DNA from: Saprospiraceae bacterium
Lineage (GTDB): Bacteria; Bacteroidota; Bacteroidia; Chitinophagales; Saprospiraceae
Reading direction: 5' to 3'
Length of the DNA: 58,073 bases
Assembly (NCBI GenBank): GCA_021739645.1
Contig: JAIPBL010000035.1
Span: 1 to 58,073 of the forward strand
The notes beneath the pieces are model-generated. The model searched no databases, had not been told where the DNA came from, and worked only from the letters and a program-made list of their open reading frames with translations. Positions 45,051-54,397 of this stretch are shown in pieces (within the stretch, counting starts at the first letter, position 1; every line of letters starts with the position of its first letter). The position numbers were made by a program, and so were the translations under genes.

Positions 45051-46296
45051 GAAAGCCCATTCAAGAAAAATATTCCTACTGCTCGTCGCCCTGCTCCTCG
45101 CAATGGGTACGGGCATTGCGCAGCAAAGCCGAAAGGAACTGGAGGACAAGCGCAAAAGGCTGCTAAAGGACATCGAGCAAACCTCCAGCCTGCTAAAGCA
45201 GACCAAACAAGACAAGGCGGCCACCCTCTCCCGCTACGTGACGCTGCAGAAACAAATCAGCAAGCGCCAACAACTCGTGGAGACACTGCAAAAGGAAATG
45301 CAGTTCCTGCTGGAAAATGTGGACCGCACCGCCACGGTGGTACTCGCCCTCAACGACGACACCGAGCGGCTCAAAGCGGAGTACATCAAAATCGCCCGAC
45401 ATGCCTACCGCCAGCGGCTCATGCACAGCGATTGGCTTTTCTTGCTGTCCGCCAAAAGCTTCAACGATGCCTTCCGGCGCTGGCAGTACCTGCGGCAGTA
45501 CGACCGCTACCGCCAACGGCAAGGCCGACTCATACTCGACACCCAGCAGACGCTGCTCGACAAGATTAAGAACCTCGAAGACCGCAAGCGGGAAAAGGAA
45601 AATTTATTGGGTGCGGAGAAACGCCAGTCGTTGATGCTTGGACTCGAAATGCAAGCAAAGAACCGACTTTTGGATGACCTCAAAGGCGATGAAGCCCGTC
45701 TGGCGCATGACCTTGAAGGAAAGCAGGCGGCAGCCAGCAAGTTGAACAAGGCCATCGAAAAAGTGATCCGGGACGAAATGGAACGGATACGCCGGGAAGA
45801 GCGTTCGGCTGCTGCCGCTGCATCGGCCACGACCCCAGGCAAGACGGCATCGCCCAGGCCAACACCGGAGGTTAGCAACCTCTCGAACGACTTCAACAAA
45901 AACCAAGGCAATCTGCCATGGCCAGTGAGAAACGGCATCATTACCGGCCATTTTGGACGCCAACAGCATCCAACTATCGCCAACATCGAAATCGTGAACA
46001 ACGGGATTGACATACAAACTGACCAAGGTGCCCAAGTGCGCTCGGTCTTTGAAGGTACGGTAGTGGGCACTCAGTTCATCCCTGGTTTCGATTATATGGT
46101 CATCTTGCAGCATGGCAGCTACTACACCGTTTACTCCAACCTGGAAGAGGTGAGTGTAAAAAAAGGCGACAAATTGATGATCGGCCAAAGCCTCGGCAAA
46201 GTCAGCACCGACCAAAAGACCGACACCTCTGCGGTGCATTTTGAAATTTGGAAAGAAAAAACAAGGCTCAACCCACAGGATTGGGTCAGAAAATGA
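45049..46296 (+). CDS. EnvC-like murein hydrolase activator, degenerate LytM domain
   Basis: 415 residues from ATG 45049; an earlier frame start at 44977 would translate the repeat array. Signal peptide (KIFLLLVALLLAMGTGIAQQ), a long coiled coil (about 25-270: RKELEDKRKRLLKDIEQTSSLLKQTKQDK onward), an Ala/Pro linker and a C-terminal LytM/M23 domain. The domain keeps the fold (GIITGHFGRQQHP, NNGIDIQTDQGAQVRSVFEGTVV, AVHFEIW), but the zinc His before GID is Asn and the HYSNL His is Val-Tyr, so it should not bind zinc. This is the EnvC pattern of an amidase activator in cell division. Confidence 0.87.
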   Translation: MKAHSRKIFLLLVALLLAMGTGIAQQSRKELEDKRKRLLKDIEQTSSLLKQTKQDKAATLSRYVTLQKQISKRQQLVETLQKEMQFLLENVDRTATVVLALNDDTERLKAEYIKIARHAYRQRLMHSDWLFLLSAKSFNDAFRRWQYLRQYDRYRQRQGRLILDTQQTLLDKIKNLEDRKREKENLLGAEKRQSLMLGLEMQAKNRLLDDLKGDEARLAHDLEGKQAAASKLNKAIEKVIRDEMERIRREERSAAAAASATTPGKTASPRPTPEVSNLSNDFNKNQGNLPWPVRNGIITGHFGRQQHPTIANIEIVNNGIDIQTDQGAQVRSVFEGTVVGTQFIPGFDYMVILQHGSYYTVYSNLEEVSVKKGDKLMIGQSLGKVSTDQKTDTSAVHFEIWKEKTRLNPQDWVRK

Positions 46297-46316
46297 AAGG
46301 ATTGAAGGATTGAAGG
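46296..46316 (+). repeat. left GGATTGAA array of the S23 cassette
   Basis: Two and a half GGATTGAA units, beginning on the last base of the envC stop codon. The reverse complement array (TTCAATCC units) lies at 46740-46775. Confidence 0.8.
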
Positions 46317-46343
46317 TGGGACACATACCTAACAACACATACT

Positions 46344-46733
46344 ATGGAAAAACCGACTTTTAAATCAAAGGAAGAATTCATTGCTTGGTTTCAAAATAAG
46401 ACGAAGCAATTTGCAATAGACGTGATTAAATTTTGTAGAACATTTCCCAACGACCAAGCGGCAAGAGTTATTTCTTATCAAATCATAAAATCAGCAACCT
46501 CAGTAGCGGCCAATTACCGAGCAGCTTGCAGGGGTCGGTCACAAGCCGAATTTTTTTCAAAAATTTGCATCGTGGTGGAAGAGGCAGATGAATCTGTATT
46601 TTGGCTCGAAATGATTGAAGGCGCTCAATTCAAGATAGATGTTGATGAATTAAAACGACTAAAACATGAGTCTGATGAATTACTAGCCATCTCCTCCAAA
46701 GCCAAAGGAACGTCAGGCGGAAAATCCTCCTGA
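46344..46733 (+). CDS. S23-type four-helix-bundle protein (23S rRNA intervening-sequence family)
   Basis: 129 residues, wholly helical: FKSKEEFIAWFQNKTKQFAIDVIKFCRTFP, AARVISYQIIKSATSVAANYRAACRGRSQAEFFSKICIVVEEADESVFWLEM and ELKRLKHESDELLAISSKAK. The I-x-SATSVAANYREA-type core and EADESxFWLEM are the family signature. Members are coded in intervening sequences of some 23S rRNA genes and, as Avd, in diversity-generating retroelements; they bind nucleic acid. Here the gene is alone between envC and hflX, boxed by inverted GGATTGAA arrays. Confidence 0.9.
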   Translation: MEKPTFKSKEEFIAWFQNKTKQFAIDVIKFCRTFPNDQAARVISYQIIKSATSVAANYRAACRGRSQAEFFSKICIVVEEADESVFWLEMIEGAQFKIDVDELKRLKHESDELLAISSKAKGTSGGKSS

Positions 46734-46739
46734 CCCCAT

Positions 46740-46775
46740 ATTCAATCCTTCAATCCTTCAAACCTTCAATCCTTT
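46740..46775 (+). repeat. right TTCAATCC array of the S23 cassette
   Basis: Four imperfect TTCAATCC units ending directly at the ATG of hflX (46776). With the 46296-46316 array it forms an inverted pair around the four-helix-bundle gene. Confidence 0.8.
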
Positions 46776-47990
46776 ATGAATAAAGAGTGGAACTTAAATA
46801 CGAACCAAGCCAAAGGGCTTAAAGAAGAAACTGAATACGCCGTTTTGGTCGGCGTGATATACGGTATGCAGACCGAGGAACAAGTAGAAGAATACCTGAA
46901 CGAACTGGAGTTCCTGGCGCTCACTGCCGGGGCACAGTCCATCCGCAGGTACGTCCAGCGCCTGCCCAATCCGCACCCCCGCACCTTCATCGGTACCGGC
47001 AAATTGGACGAAATCAAAAAATACGTTGACCTGCACGAGGAGGTCAACATGGTCATTTTCGACGACGACCTCAGCGGCAAACAGGTATCGGCGCTGGAAG
47101 CGGAGCTGAAGGTGAAAATCGTGGACCGAAGCTCGCTCATCCTCGACATCTTTGCCCGAAGGGCACAAACCGCTCAGGCTAAAACTCAGGTGGAACTTGC
47201 GCAGCTCCAGTACCTGCTCCCCCGCCTCCGGGGCCTCTGGACGCACTTGGAGCGCCAGCGGGGCGGCATCGGGATGCGGGGACCCGGTGAGAAGGAAATC
47301 GAGACTGACCGCCGTATCGTTCGGGACAAGATTGCCATCCTGAAAAAACAGCTAGAAAAGATTGACAAACAAGCCACTACACAGCGGAAGACCCGTGGCC
47401 AGCTCATCCGGGTATCGCTGGTGGGCTACACGAACGTCGGCAAGAGCACGCTGATGAACGTGCTGAGCAAGTCGGAGGTTTTTGCCGAAAACAAGCTCTT
47501 CGCCACGTTGGACACGACGGTGCGAAAGGTCGTGCTGGAGAGCGTGCCATTCCTGCTTTCCGACACGGTTGGCTTCATCCGAAAGCTGCCGCACCACCTC
47601 GTGGAGAGCTTCAAATCCACCCTGGACGAGGTGCGGGAGAGCGACATCCTATTGCACGTGGTGGACGTCGGCCATGCACATTACGAAGACCATATCGCCT
47701 CCGTGAACGAGACCCTGAGCGAACTCGGTGCCCGCGACAAGCCCACCCTGATGGTCTTCAACAAAATTGACATTTACCGGGACAAAAACTTCGACGCCCT
47801 GCTGGATGGTGAAATCAAAAAGGAAATAGAGGGGGAACTGCTGTCCAACCTAAAAAACCAATACGAACACGACTGCATCTTCATCTCCGCCGCCAATAAG
47901 GAAGGCATCGAACAACTTCGTGAAATGTTGGTAACGATGGTGAAGCGGGAGTACCAGATTCGATACCCGCATGAGGTGCGGAATTGGTGA
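46776..47990 (+). CDS. hflX: GTPase HflX
   Basis: 404 residues. An N-terminal HflX domain (EYAVLVGVIYG to RGIGMRGPGEKEIETDRR, with GTGKLDEIK and DRSSLILDIFARRAQTAQAKTQVELAQLQYLLPRL) precedes the G domain: G1 GYTNVGKST at 217-225, G3 DTVGFIRKLP, G4 NKID, G5 ISAANKEG. HflX binds ribosomes and can split stalled or stress-damaged 70S particles. Its ATG directly follows the right repeat array of the S23 cassette, so no normal leader separates them. Confidence 0.96.
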   Translation: MNKEWNLNTNQAKGLKEETEYAVLVGVIYGMQTEEQVEEYLNELEFLALTAGAQSIRRYVQRLPNPHPRTFIGTGKLDEIKKYVDLHEEVNMVIFDDDLSGKQVSALEAELKVKIVDRSSLILDIFARRAQTAQAKTQVELAQLQYLLPRLRGLWTHLERQRGGIGMRGPGEKEIETDRRIVRDKIAILKKQLEKIDKQATTQRKTRGQLIRVSLVGYTNVGKSTLMNVLSKSEVFAENKLFATLDTTVRKVVLESVPFLLSDTVGFIRKLPHHLVESFKSTLDEVRESDILLHVVDVGHAHYEDHIASVNETLSELGARDKPTLMVFNKIDIYRDKNFDALLDGEIKKEIEGELLSNLKNQYEHDCIFISAANKEGIEQLREMLVTMVKREYQIRYPHEVRNW

Positions 47991-48256
47991 GGAGTAAAGG
48001 CGTGGGGTTACTTTTTTGTTGATTTTGTAAAAGTGTAGGTTTACTCTTTAAAGGTCAAAATATAGCTCACAAGTTGCGCTTCGCTAAACTTGCTCCAGTG
48101 GGGAACTGGTCGAAACTCTTAATCAAATTTTGAAACAATATCATTACTCCTTAGCACACCTCTAAATATAGTGTAGAATACAGGGCTTTCCTATAAAAAA
48201 AGGGAGCAAGGGCAAAAGCCGTAATTTTGAGTTTTCCGAACCAAAACTAAACGGCA

Positions 48257-49176
48257 ATGACACCTCGCACCCAAGTACAAAGCAAGACATTTTTGAACAT
48301 CTGCAAAACACGCCCGGCTTGGATTTACGGGACAAGTGTGGCAAGCGACACCCGATGGCAGTCGTTTTGTTGGAATTCACCCTTGCCCCCGATGAATCGG
48401 GGCAGGCTCTGTTGTGCAATCGAGATGGATGTCTTTCCAGCATACACCGCCACATCGTGAACCACCACGGGCGGGTAATGGAAGAAGTGAAGCTGCCGCT
48501 TGAGAAGGCAGTGTCCCGCTCCCAACTGCCGGTAGTGCTCTGCAAAGTGTCCCTCCCGGCGTTCGAGGACCTGGTGTTCGGGCTCTGCGGCATCGAGCTG
48601 AAGGATGAAGAAAAGCAGTGGTTTGCTGCCGACGGCAAAGAGCTGCGGGGCAGTATTGCCAAAGGCGACACACGAGGGGAGGTGGTCGTGTTAGCGGTGA
48701 GGCACAGCGACCGGGTGGTGGTGGGGCAAGAACACCACAACGGCATGAAAGAGAGCGAAATCCCCTCAGTGCGCATGCTGCTCGACGAGAGTGGGCTTTT
48801 AGGGCAAAAAGTGAGCATGGACGCCCTTCACCTCAATCCCGGCACATTGCAAGCGGTGCAGGAGGCTGGGGGCACCTACCTGGTGGGGGGGCTCAAGGGC
48901 AACCAAGCGGAAATGCTGGTGGAAATGGAGTGTTGCGCCAAACTCCTGCGAGCACAACACAAACACGGCACCTGCGACAAAGGCCATGGCCGGCTGGACG
49001 TACGCCACTACCAGTGCTACGATGTGCGGGGAGCATATTTTGACAAACGCTGGGATGGATGCGGCATCACCACGCTGGTCAAAGCAGAACGAATGCGGCT
49101 TGAAATAAAGGCTAAAATGTTGATTTGCAACATCTTAGCCTTTTACAGGGAGACCCTACTTTGTGCTAAATTTTAA
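48257..49176 (+). mobile_element. ISAs1-like transposase, frameshifted and cut at the 3' end
   Basis: The first 20 codons (MTPRTQVQSKTFLNICKTRP) are in one frame and the rest (DLRDKCGKRHPMAVVLLEFTLA onward) in another, so one frameshift lies near 48315. The DDE core is recognisable: WFAADGKELRGSI, HHNGMKESEIPSVRMLLDESGLLGQKVSMDALHLNPGTLQAVQEAGGTYLVGGLKGNQAEML and GHGRLDVRHYQCYDV. The C-terminal part expected in this family (the NRLHW-type region after TLVKAERMR) is missing. CAGGGCTTTCC at about 48180 may be the left end. It is not active as it stands. Confidence 0.8.
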
Positions 49177-49217
49177 AAAGCCGCCAGAGCGATTTTTGTA
49201 TAAATATTCACGTCTTC

Positions 49218-49295
49218 TTGGCATGGTCGAAGGCCAACTGCGACGTCTCGCGAGCGGCCTTGTTTGATGTCGCAGGTGGACTGCGGCCATGCCAA
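49218..49295. other. highly structured intergenic element (candidate RNA)
   Basis: The outer arms TTGGCATGGTCG (49218-49229) and CGGCCATGCCAA (49284-49295) pair with one G-T wobble. Inside, CTGCGACGTC (49238-49247) pairs with GATGTCGCAG (49266-49275). AAGGCC (49230-49235) can also pair with GGCCTT (49256-49261) in the inner loop, giving a pseudoknot. No T-run, no promoter seen. It lies between the broken IS and the 3' end of cinA. Confidence 0.4.
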
Positions 49296-49354
49296 AAGCA
49301 ACTTAAATGACCAGTGCATCTTACATGAGAAATTGCTGAAAAGCTACTTATCGT

Positions 49355-50599
49355 TTATTTTTCCAGCAAAAACAACCGCAGCAAATTCAGCGCATAAAAC
49401 CCTGAATACTGGATATTGATAAGCCTGTTTTTGCCCAACTGCAGCTTGCGGGTGACGGTTCGCTCCTTGTTTCCAACCGCCAACCAAACCGTGCCGACGG
49501 GCTTCTCCGGCGTGCCACCATCTGGCCCAGCAATGCCGCTGGTGGCCACGGCCACATCGGTACCGAGCAGCCGATTGGCGCCAGCCACCATCTCTCGCAC
49601 GGTCTGTTCGCTGACGGCGCCATGCTCTCGCAAAGTTTCTTCTTTTACCCCTAATTGGTTCATTTTCACGGCATTGGCATACGAAACCACGCTGCCCATA
49701 AAGTACACCGACGACCCCGGCACGGAGGTGATGAGGTGGGCGAGGTAGCCGCCCGTGCAGCTTTCCGCTGTGGAGAGGGTCAGGTTTTTCTCTTTCAAAA
49801 TGCGGCCAATGACGCCCTCCAGCGAGTCGTCGCCCTGCCCTGCGATGACCTTGGGCGGCAGCAGTCCCTCCATTTCCCGAAACTTTTCGTTGAGCGTTTT
49901 TTCAATAAAAAAGGGGTCGGGGTCGCTCACGGTGAGGCGGAGGCGCACCCTAGCTATGGAGGGCAGGTAGGCCAATTTCACCTGCGGCGGCAGGTTTTCT
50001 TCGAAATCTTTCAGGTACTCGGCCAGCGTGGATTCACCCTCGCCAGCAGTAAACAGTGTGCGGTGAGCGGTCGGCGTCGCATTGAATTTGGCTTGTAGGC
50101 GGGGCAGCACCTCATGCTGCATCAGGTACTCCATCTCAAATGGAACACCGGGCATAGAAACCACTACTTTCCCTCCTTCCTCGAACCATAAACCGGGGGC
50201 GCTGCCCATTTTATTGGTCAAAATAGTGGCATTTTGTGGTATGAAGCACTGGGTGCGCAATGCCTCGTTCATGGACCTGCCGAGGCGTTCCAGGATTTGG
50301 TTCAGGCGGTCGAGGGTGGGCTGATGGAAAACGAAGCCCACTTCGTAAAAATCGGCGATGGCCTTCTTGGTTACATCGTCCTTGGTGGGGCCGAGGCCGC
50401 CCGTCACCAGCACGATGTCGGCTTGTGAAGTGGCAAGCCGGAGGGCTTGGAGGATGGCTTCGTGGTCGTCGCCGACTGCTGTTCGGGCAGTGACTTTTGC
50501 GCCGATTTCGAGCAGCATCTGGGCCATTTTGGCGGAGTTGGTGTCAATGATCTGGCCGATGAGCAGCTCGTCGCCGATGGTGATGATGTGAACTTGCAT
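49355..50599 (-). CDS. cinA: CinA family protein (competence/damage-inducible; NMN deamidase type)
   Basis: 414 residues. Molybdopterin-binding-like N-terminal domain (VHIITIGDELLIGQIIDTNSAKMAQ, LVTGGLGPTKDDVTKKAI, MPGVPFEMEYLM), then a C-terminal CinA domain (LSTAESCTGGYLAHLITSVPGSSVYFMGSVVSYAN, SGIAGPDGGTPEKPVGTVWLAV). The second domain has NMN amidohydrolase activity in known members, recycling the product of NAD-dependent DNA ligase. It shares an operon with birA (69 bases upstream); the space between is a repeat array. Confidence 0.96.
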   Translation of the reverse strand: MQVHIITIGDELLIGQIIDTNSAKMAQMLLEIGAKVTARTAVGDDHEAILQALRLATSQADIVLVTGGLGPTKDDVTKKAIADFYEVGFVFHQPTLDRLNQILERLGRSMNEALRTQCFIPQNATILTNKMGSAPGLWFEEGGKVVVSMPGVPFEMEYLMQHEVLPRLQAKFNATPTAHRTLFTAGEGESTLAEYLKDFEENLPPQVKLAYLPSIARVRLRLTVSDPDPFFIEKTLNEKFREMEGLLPPKVIAGQGDDSLEGVIGRILKEKNLTLSTAESCTGGYLAHLITSVPGSSVYFMGSVVSYANAVKMNQLGVKEETLREHGAVSEQTVREMVAGANRLLGTDVAVATSGIAGPDGGTPEKPVGTVWLAVGNKERTVTRKLQLGKNRLINIQYSGFYALNLLRLFLLEK

Positions 50600-50601
50600 A
50601 A

Positions 50602-50686
50602 AGGTATGAGGTATTGAGGTATGTGGTATGCGGGGACATGGCAGCTTGGAATTGCATACCTCATACCTTCATACCTCATACCTCAA
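50602..50686. repeat. inverted pair of 7-8-bp arrays between birA and cinA
   Basis: The left arm (50602-50632) has GGTATGA/GGTATTGA units and the right arm (50653-50686) has CATACCT units in reverse complement, with a loop of about 20 bases. The right arm encodes the last residues of BirA (LRYEV) and its stop; the left arm ends 3 bases from the cinA start. Confidence 0.85.
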
Positions 50687-51433
50687 TTCTTTTAGGTCAA
50701 ACACTTCTGGCCTGCTTTCCACCTCCATCTTCAGCCTGCCGATATCGTCAATACCGACGATGTTTCCTTCGAAGGATTCACCGTTGGTACGCTTGTATTT
50801 GGCGGGGATGCCGAAGCGGTAAAGTTGGCGGAGGTACGCTTGCTGCAAAGGAACTATTTTTCCGGCTTTTAGTTGAAGGTAGCGGCTTTCCAAAAACTCG
50901 CAGAGGGCTGGCACGAGGTCAGTCAGTTCGAAGTTAAGGCCGGATTCGAGGCGCAGTGAGGTTGGGTTTGGCGGTTTGGTGACGAAGGCAGTTTGATTGA
51001 TGTTTATCCCGATGCCCACAACTGTGGAGCGTATTTGAGTGTTGATGAGGGAGTTTTGTATCAGGATGCCCGCATTTTTTTTGTCGCCAACGTAAATATC
51101 GTTGGGCCATTTGATGGAAACGGGGCGTTCGGGTAGGCAGTTTTTTACGAAATCAAAAACTGCCAGGGACACGAAAATATTGAGTTGGAATTGGTCTTTT
51201 GCCGCCAGAAAATCGGGGTAAAGGACGAGGCTCAGGCTGATGTTTTTGTCGGGTTCCGACTCCCATTTGCTGCCGATTTGCCCCCTGCCATCGGATTGGT
51301 GGAAGGTTGAGATGACAGTGCCCTCGGCAGGTTTGGTTTTTGACAACAGCTCCTGAGCATAGGCATTAGTTGAAGCTACCTGCGGCAAGTCGATAAGTGC
51401 TTGCCCGACAAATAAAGTGTTGGGTCTTCTCAA
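50669..51433 (-). CDS. birA: biotin--[acetyl-CoA-carboxylase] ligase BirA
   Basis: 254 residues; the enzyme alone without the N-terminal DNA-binding domain. Motifs: the biotin loop STFHQSDGRGQIGSKWESEPDKNISLSLVL, then VSIKWPNDIYVGDKKNAGILIQNSL and VVGIGININQ. It joins biotin to the carrier protein of acetyl-CoA and related carboxylases. The C-terminal SH3-like cap is short (GESFEGNIVGIDDIGRLKMEV). The final codons come from a repeat array. Divergent from rsfS (189 bases), so the spacer should carry both promoters. Confidence 0.94.
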   Translation of the reverse strand: MRRPNTLFVGQALIDLPQVASTNAYAQELLSKTKPAEGTVISTFHQSDGRGQIGSKWESEPDKNISLSLVLYPDFLAAKDQFQLNIFVSLAVFDFVKNCLPERPVSIKWPNDIYVGDKKNAGILIQNSLINTQIRSTVVGIGININQTAFVTKPPNPTSLRLESGLNFELTDLVPALCEFLESRYLQLKAGKIVPLQQAYLRQLYRFGIPAKYKRTNGESFEGNIVGIDDIGRLKMEVESRPEVFDLKELRYEV

Positions 51434-51622
51434 TAGAAAATAAGTTCGTACTTTTATCCTTTCAAAAAAAAAAGGAAAAGCAAAAAGTGAAAGGACGAAG
51501 TAAAAAGTAAGGCTAAAAACAAGTGCCTACCGAATGCCAGCGTCCACTTTATTTTTTTGCAAAAAGATATAAAATAATCAAAAACAGGCCTCAGCGCCAA
51601 GCAGCGTAAATTTTAACAAGTA

Positions 51623-52054
51623 TTGTTGCTGACGGAAGCTGAAGGTTCAAAAGTAAACAAATCTGATTTGAGCGCACAAGCAGCATTAAAAACAAATCCC
51701 TCCTCCGTTGAAACGCTGAACGACTTTATCATCGACAGCATTCAAGACATCAAAGGAAAAAACATTGTAAAACTTGACCTCCGGAAACTGGACGATGCCC
51801 CCACAGATTTTTTCATCATCTGCGAAGGGGACTCCACCACGCAGGTCAAAGCCATAGCGGGCAATATCCACAAACGGCTTAAAGATGAGCTTGGTGAACC
51901 GCCCTACCATGTGGAAGGCGTGCAGACTGCCCGCTGGATTTGCTTGGACTGCTTCAACACGGTGGTGCATGTGTTTTACCGGGAAGCAAGGGAGTTTTAC
52001 GACATCGAGAACCTTTGGAGTGACGCAAAATTCACGGAATACGAGAATCTGTAA
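51623..52054 (+). CDS. rsfS: ribosome silencing factor RsfS
   Basis: 143 residues from TTG 51623; a later TTG (51668) would also keep the domain, so the exact start is uncertain. The core LNDFIIDSIQDIKGKNIVKLDLRKLDDAPTDFFIICEGDSTTQVKAIAGNIHKRLKDELGEPPYHVEGVQTARWICLDCFNTVVHVFYREAREFYDIENLWSDAKF is the RsfS/Iojap domain. It binds large-subunit protein uL14 and stops subunit joining when nutrients are low. It precedes ftsH by 174 bases on the same strand. Confidence 0.94.
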   Translation: MLLTEAEGSKVNKSDLSAQAALKTNPSSVETLNDFIIDSIQDIKGKNIVKLDLRKLDDAPTDFFIICEGDSTTQVKAIAGNIHKRLKDELGEPPYHVEGVQTARWICLDCFNTVVHVFYREAREFYDIENLWSDAKFTEYENL

Positions 52055-52228
52055 TTAATTGCCAATCGGCGCAATTGTCAGTAGAACTGGCAGGAACATC
52101 GAAAACAAGCACCTAAAAACGAGGTCGGTAGAACTGATAGCACGTTTGCTTGTTTTGAGGATAAATTGAATCAATCAAAGTAGGAAGCTGGAAATTAAAT
52201 GACACTTCTTACTTTTTCTTATTTGTAA

Positions 52229-54223
52229 ATGGAAAACAACCAAGATAACAAAAACAGCACAAAATTCAACCCGTACTGGATATACGGGGTGTTGGCACTA
52301 TTCTTCATCGGCCTAAACTTTCTCCCCATCTCGGGTAGCACTAGCGACCCTATCAATTTTGAGAAATTTGCCGATATGGCAAAGACGGGCGATGTGGAAA
52401 AACTGCAGGTAGTCAACAAGCAATACGCTGAGGTTTACCTGACAGATGATGCCCTCAAGAACAAAAAGGAGCAGTACAAGGACGCCTCTAAAAGCTCCTT
52501 TGCCAACAAGCGTCCGCACTACACTTTCGATATCGGACCACCGGAGAGCTTTGCTGCCAAAATAGATGCATTGAACGAAACTTTCCCCACCGAGGGCAAA
52601 GTCTATCCATCCTACATCGAAAAAGCCAATTGGCTTTCACCACTAATAAGCCTGTTACTGCCTATTGCACTGCTGGTGTTGCTCTGGATTTTTATCATGC
52701 GCCGAGTAGGTGGTGGTGCCGGTGGGCCAGGCGGGCAGATTTTCAACATCGGCAAGTCAAAAGCCACGCTTTTTGACCAAAACTCCAAAGTCAATATCAA
52801 TTTCACCGATGTGGCTGGCCTCGACGAAGCCAAGGAGGAAGTGATGGAAGTGGTGGATTTTTTGAAAAATCCAAAAAAATACACCGCCCTCGGCGGCAAA
52901 ATACCAAAAGGCGTACTGCTCATCGGCCCTCCGGGTACCGGTAAAACACTGCTCGCAAAAGCAGTGGCTGGTGAGGCTGCCGTGCCGTTCTTCTCTATTT
53001 CTGGTTCCGACTTCGTCGAAATGTTCGTGGGCGTTGGTGCATCACGAGTGCGTGACCTTTTCCGTCAGGCTCGGGAGAAGGCGCCTTGCATCATCTTCAT
53101 TGACGAGATAGATGCCATTGGACGGGCACGTGGCCGCAACACCATGCAGGGCGGCAACGACGAACGGGAAACGACCCTTAACCAGCTTTTGGTGGAAATG
53201 GACGGCTTCCCGACCGACAAGGGCGTTATCCTGATGGCCGCTACCAACCGCCCCGACGTGCTTGACTCCGCACTCATGCGCCCGGGCCGTTTCGACCGCC
53301 AGATTGCCATTGACCGGCCTGACCTGAAAGGCAGGGAGGCCATTTTCAAGGTGCACTTGCAAACCATCAAAACCTCCGAGACGGTGACCCCGATGGAGCT
53401 TTCAGAAATGACGCCGGGCTTCGCTGGTGCAGAAATCGCCAACGTTTGCAACGAGGCTGCACTTATTGCGGCTCGCCGCAATAAGGAACAGGTTGACATG
53501 GACGACTTCAACTACGCCCTCGACCGGGTAATCGGTGGCTTGGAGAAAAAGAACAAGCTCATTTCGCCAGAAGAAAAAGAAATCATCGCCTACCACGAGG
53601 CAGGCCACGCCGTGTGTGGCTGGTACCTCGAACACGCTTCGCCACTGGTGAAAGTGACCATCGTGCCAAGGGGCATCGGCACCTTGGGCTATGCCCAATA
53701 CCTGCCAAAAGACGAGTACATTACCCGTACCCAGCAACTGCTCGACCGCATGTGCATGACCTTTGGGGGACGGGCTGCCGAGGAGGTTATTTTTGGAAAA
53801 GTATCCACCGGAGCACAAAATGACCTCGACCAAGTGACCAAAATGGCGTACAGCATGGTGGCTGTTTTCGGGATGAACGACAAGGTGGGACAGGTGTCTT
53901 TTTATGGGATGCAGAACGAGAGTTTTGCTCGGCCTTACTCCGAAGAAACGGCTGGCATGATTGACGCCGAGGTGCGCCAAATGGTTTTGAAACAGTTTGA
54001 ACGGGCGAAAGCCCTGCTGATGGAGCACAAGGATGCGCTGGAAAAACTGGCAGAAAGACTCCTCGAAAAGGAGGTGCTTCACAGAAGAGATGTGGAGCAG
54101 CTCATCGGCCCAAGGCCTTATGCCTGGCCCGACGAACACAAATTACACCATAGCGGTACGCTTACGGTTCCCGCTGCTCCAACGGTTATGGAGGAGACTG
54201 AGGTTAACGGGATACAACAGTAG
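52229..54223 (+). CDS. ftsH: ATP-dependent zinc metalloprotease FtsH
   Basis: 664 residues. Two membrane helices (about 12-31 and 133-153) flank a periplasmic domain; the GGxGG linker follows. The AAA domain has Walker A GPPGTGKT (233-240), Walker B IIFIDEID and the second region of homology ([20 protein letters not shown]). The zinc site is HEAGH at 456-460 with a later Asp ([15 protein letters not shown]). It destroys misfolded membrane proteins and short-lived regulators. A clear terminator lies 18 bases after the stop. Confidence 0.97.
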   Translation: MENNQDNKNSTKFNPYWIYGVLALFFIGLNFLPISGSTSDPINFEKFADMAKTGDVEKLQVVNKQYAEVYLTDDALKNKKEQYKDASKSSFANKRPHYTFDIGPPESFAAKIDALNETFPTEGKVYPSYIEKANWLSPLISLLLPIALLVLLWIFIMRRVGGGAGGPGGQIFNIGKSKATLFDQNSKVNINFTDVAGLDEAKEEVMEVVDFLKNPKKYTALGGKIPKGVLLIGPPGTGKTLLAKAVAGEAAVPFFSISGSDFVEMFVGVGASRVRDLFRQAREKAPCIIFIDEIDAIGRARGRNTMQGGNDERETTLNQLLVEMDGFPTDKGVILMAATNRPDVLDSALMRPGRFDRQIAIDRPDLKGREAIFKVHLQTIKTSETVTPMELSEMTPGFAGAEIANVCNEAALIAARRNKEQVDMDDFNYALDRVIGGLEKKNKLISPEEKEIIAYHEAGHAVCGWYLEHASPLVKVTIVPRGIGTLGYAQYLPKDEYITRTQQLLDRMCMTFGGRAAEEVIFGKVSTGAQNDLDQVTKMAYSMVAVFGMNDKVGQVSFYGMQNESFARPYSEETAGMIDAEVRQMVLKQFERAKALLMEHKDALEKLAERLLEKEVLHRRDVEQLIGPRPYAWPDEHKLHHSGTLTVPAAPTVMEETEVNGIQQ

Positions 54224-54241
54224 TAACGGAATTGTCAATAA

Positions 54242-54281
54242 AAAATGGCTGCTACGTGAAGATTCATGTAGCAGCCATTTT
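54242..54281 (+). terminator. rho-independent terminator after ftsH
   Basis: AAAATGGCTGCTAC (54242-54255) pairs perfectly with GTAGCAGCCATTTT (54268-54281), a 14-bp stem with a 12-base loop, followed by GATTTTAG. The stem's A-rich base lets it work on both strands. Confidence 0.88.
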
Positions 54282-54397
54282 GATTTTAGCATAGCCGCAA
54301 TACAGGCATTACGTCGGTTTTTTTCCAACCATAATTTTCCCATTCTCCCGAACGTTAGGTGCACCACGTACCTTTGCATAAAAACGAACCATTCATC

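Noticed and set aside
48319-49176. Complete, active ISAs1 transposase
   Set aside because: The start lies in another frame and the C-terminal part is missing.
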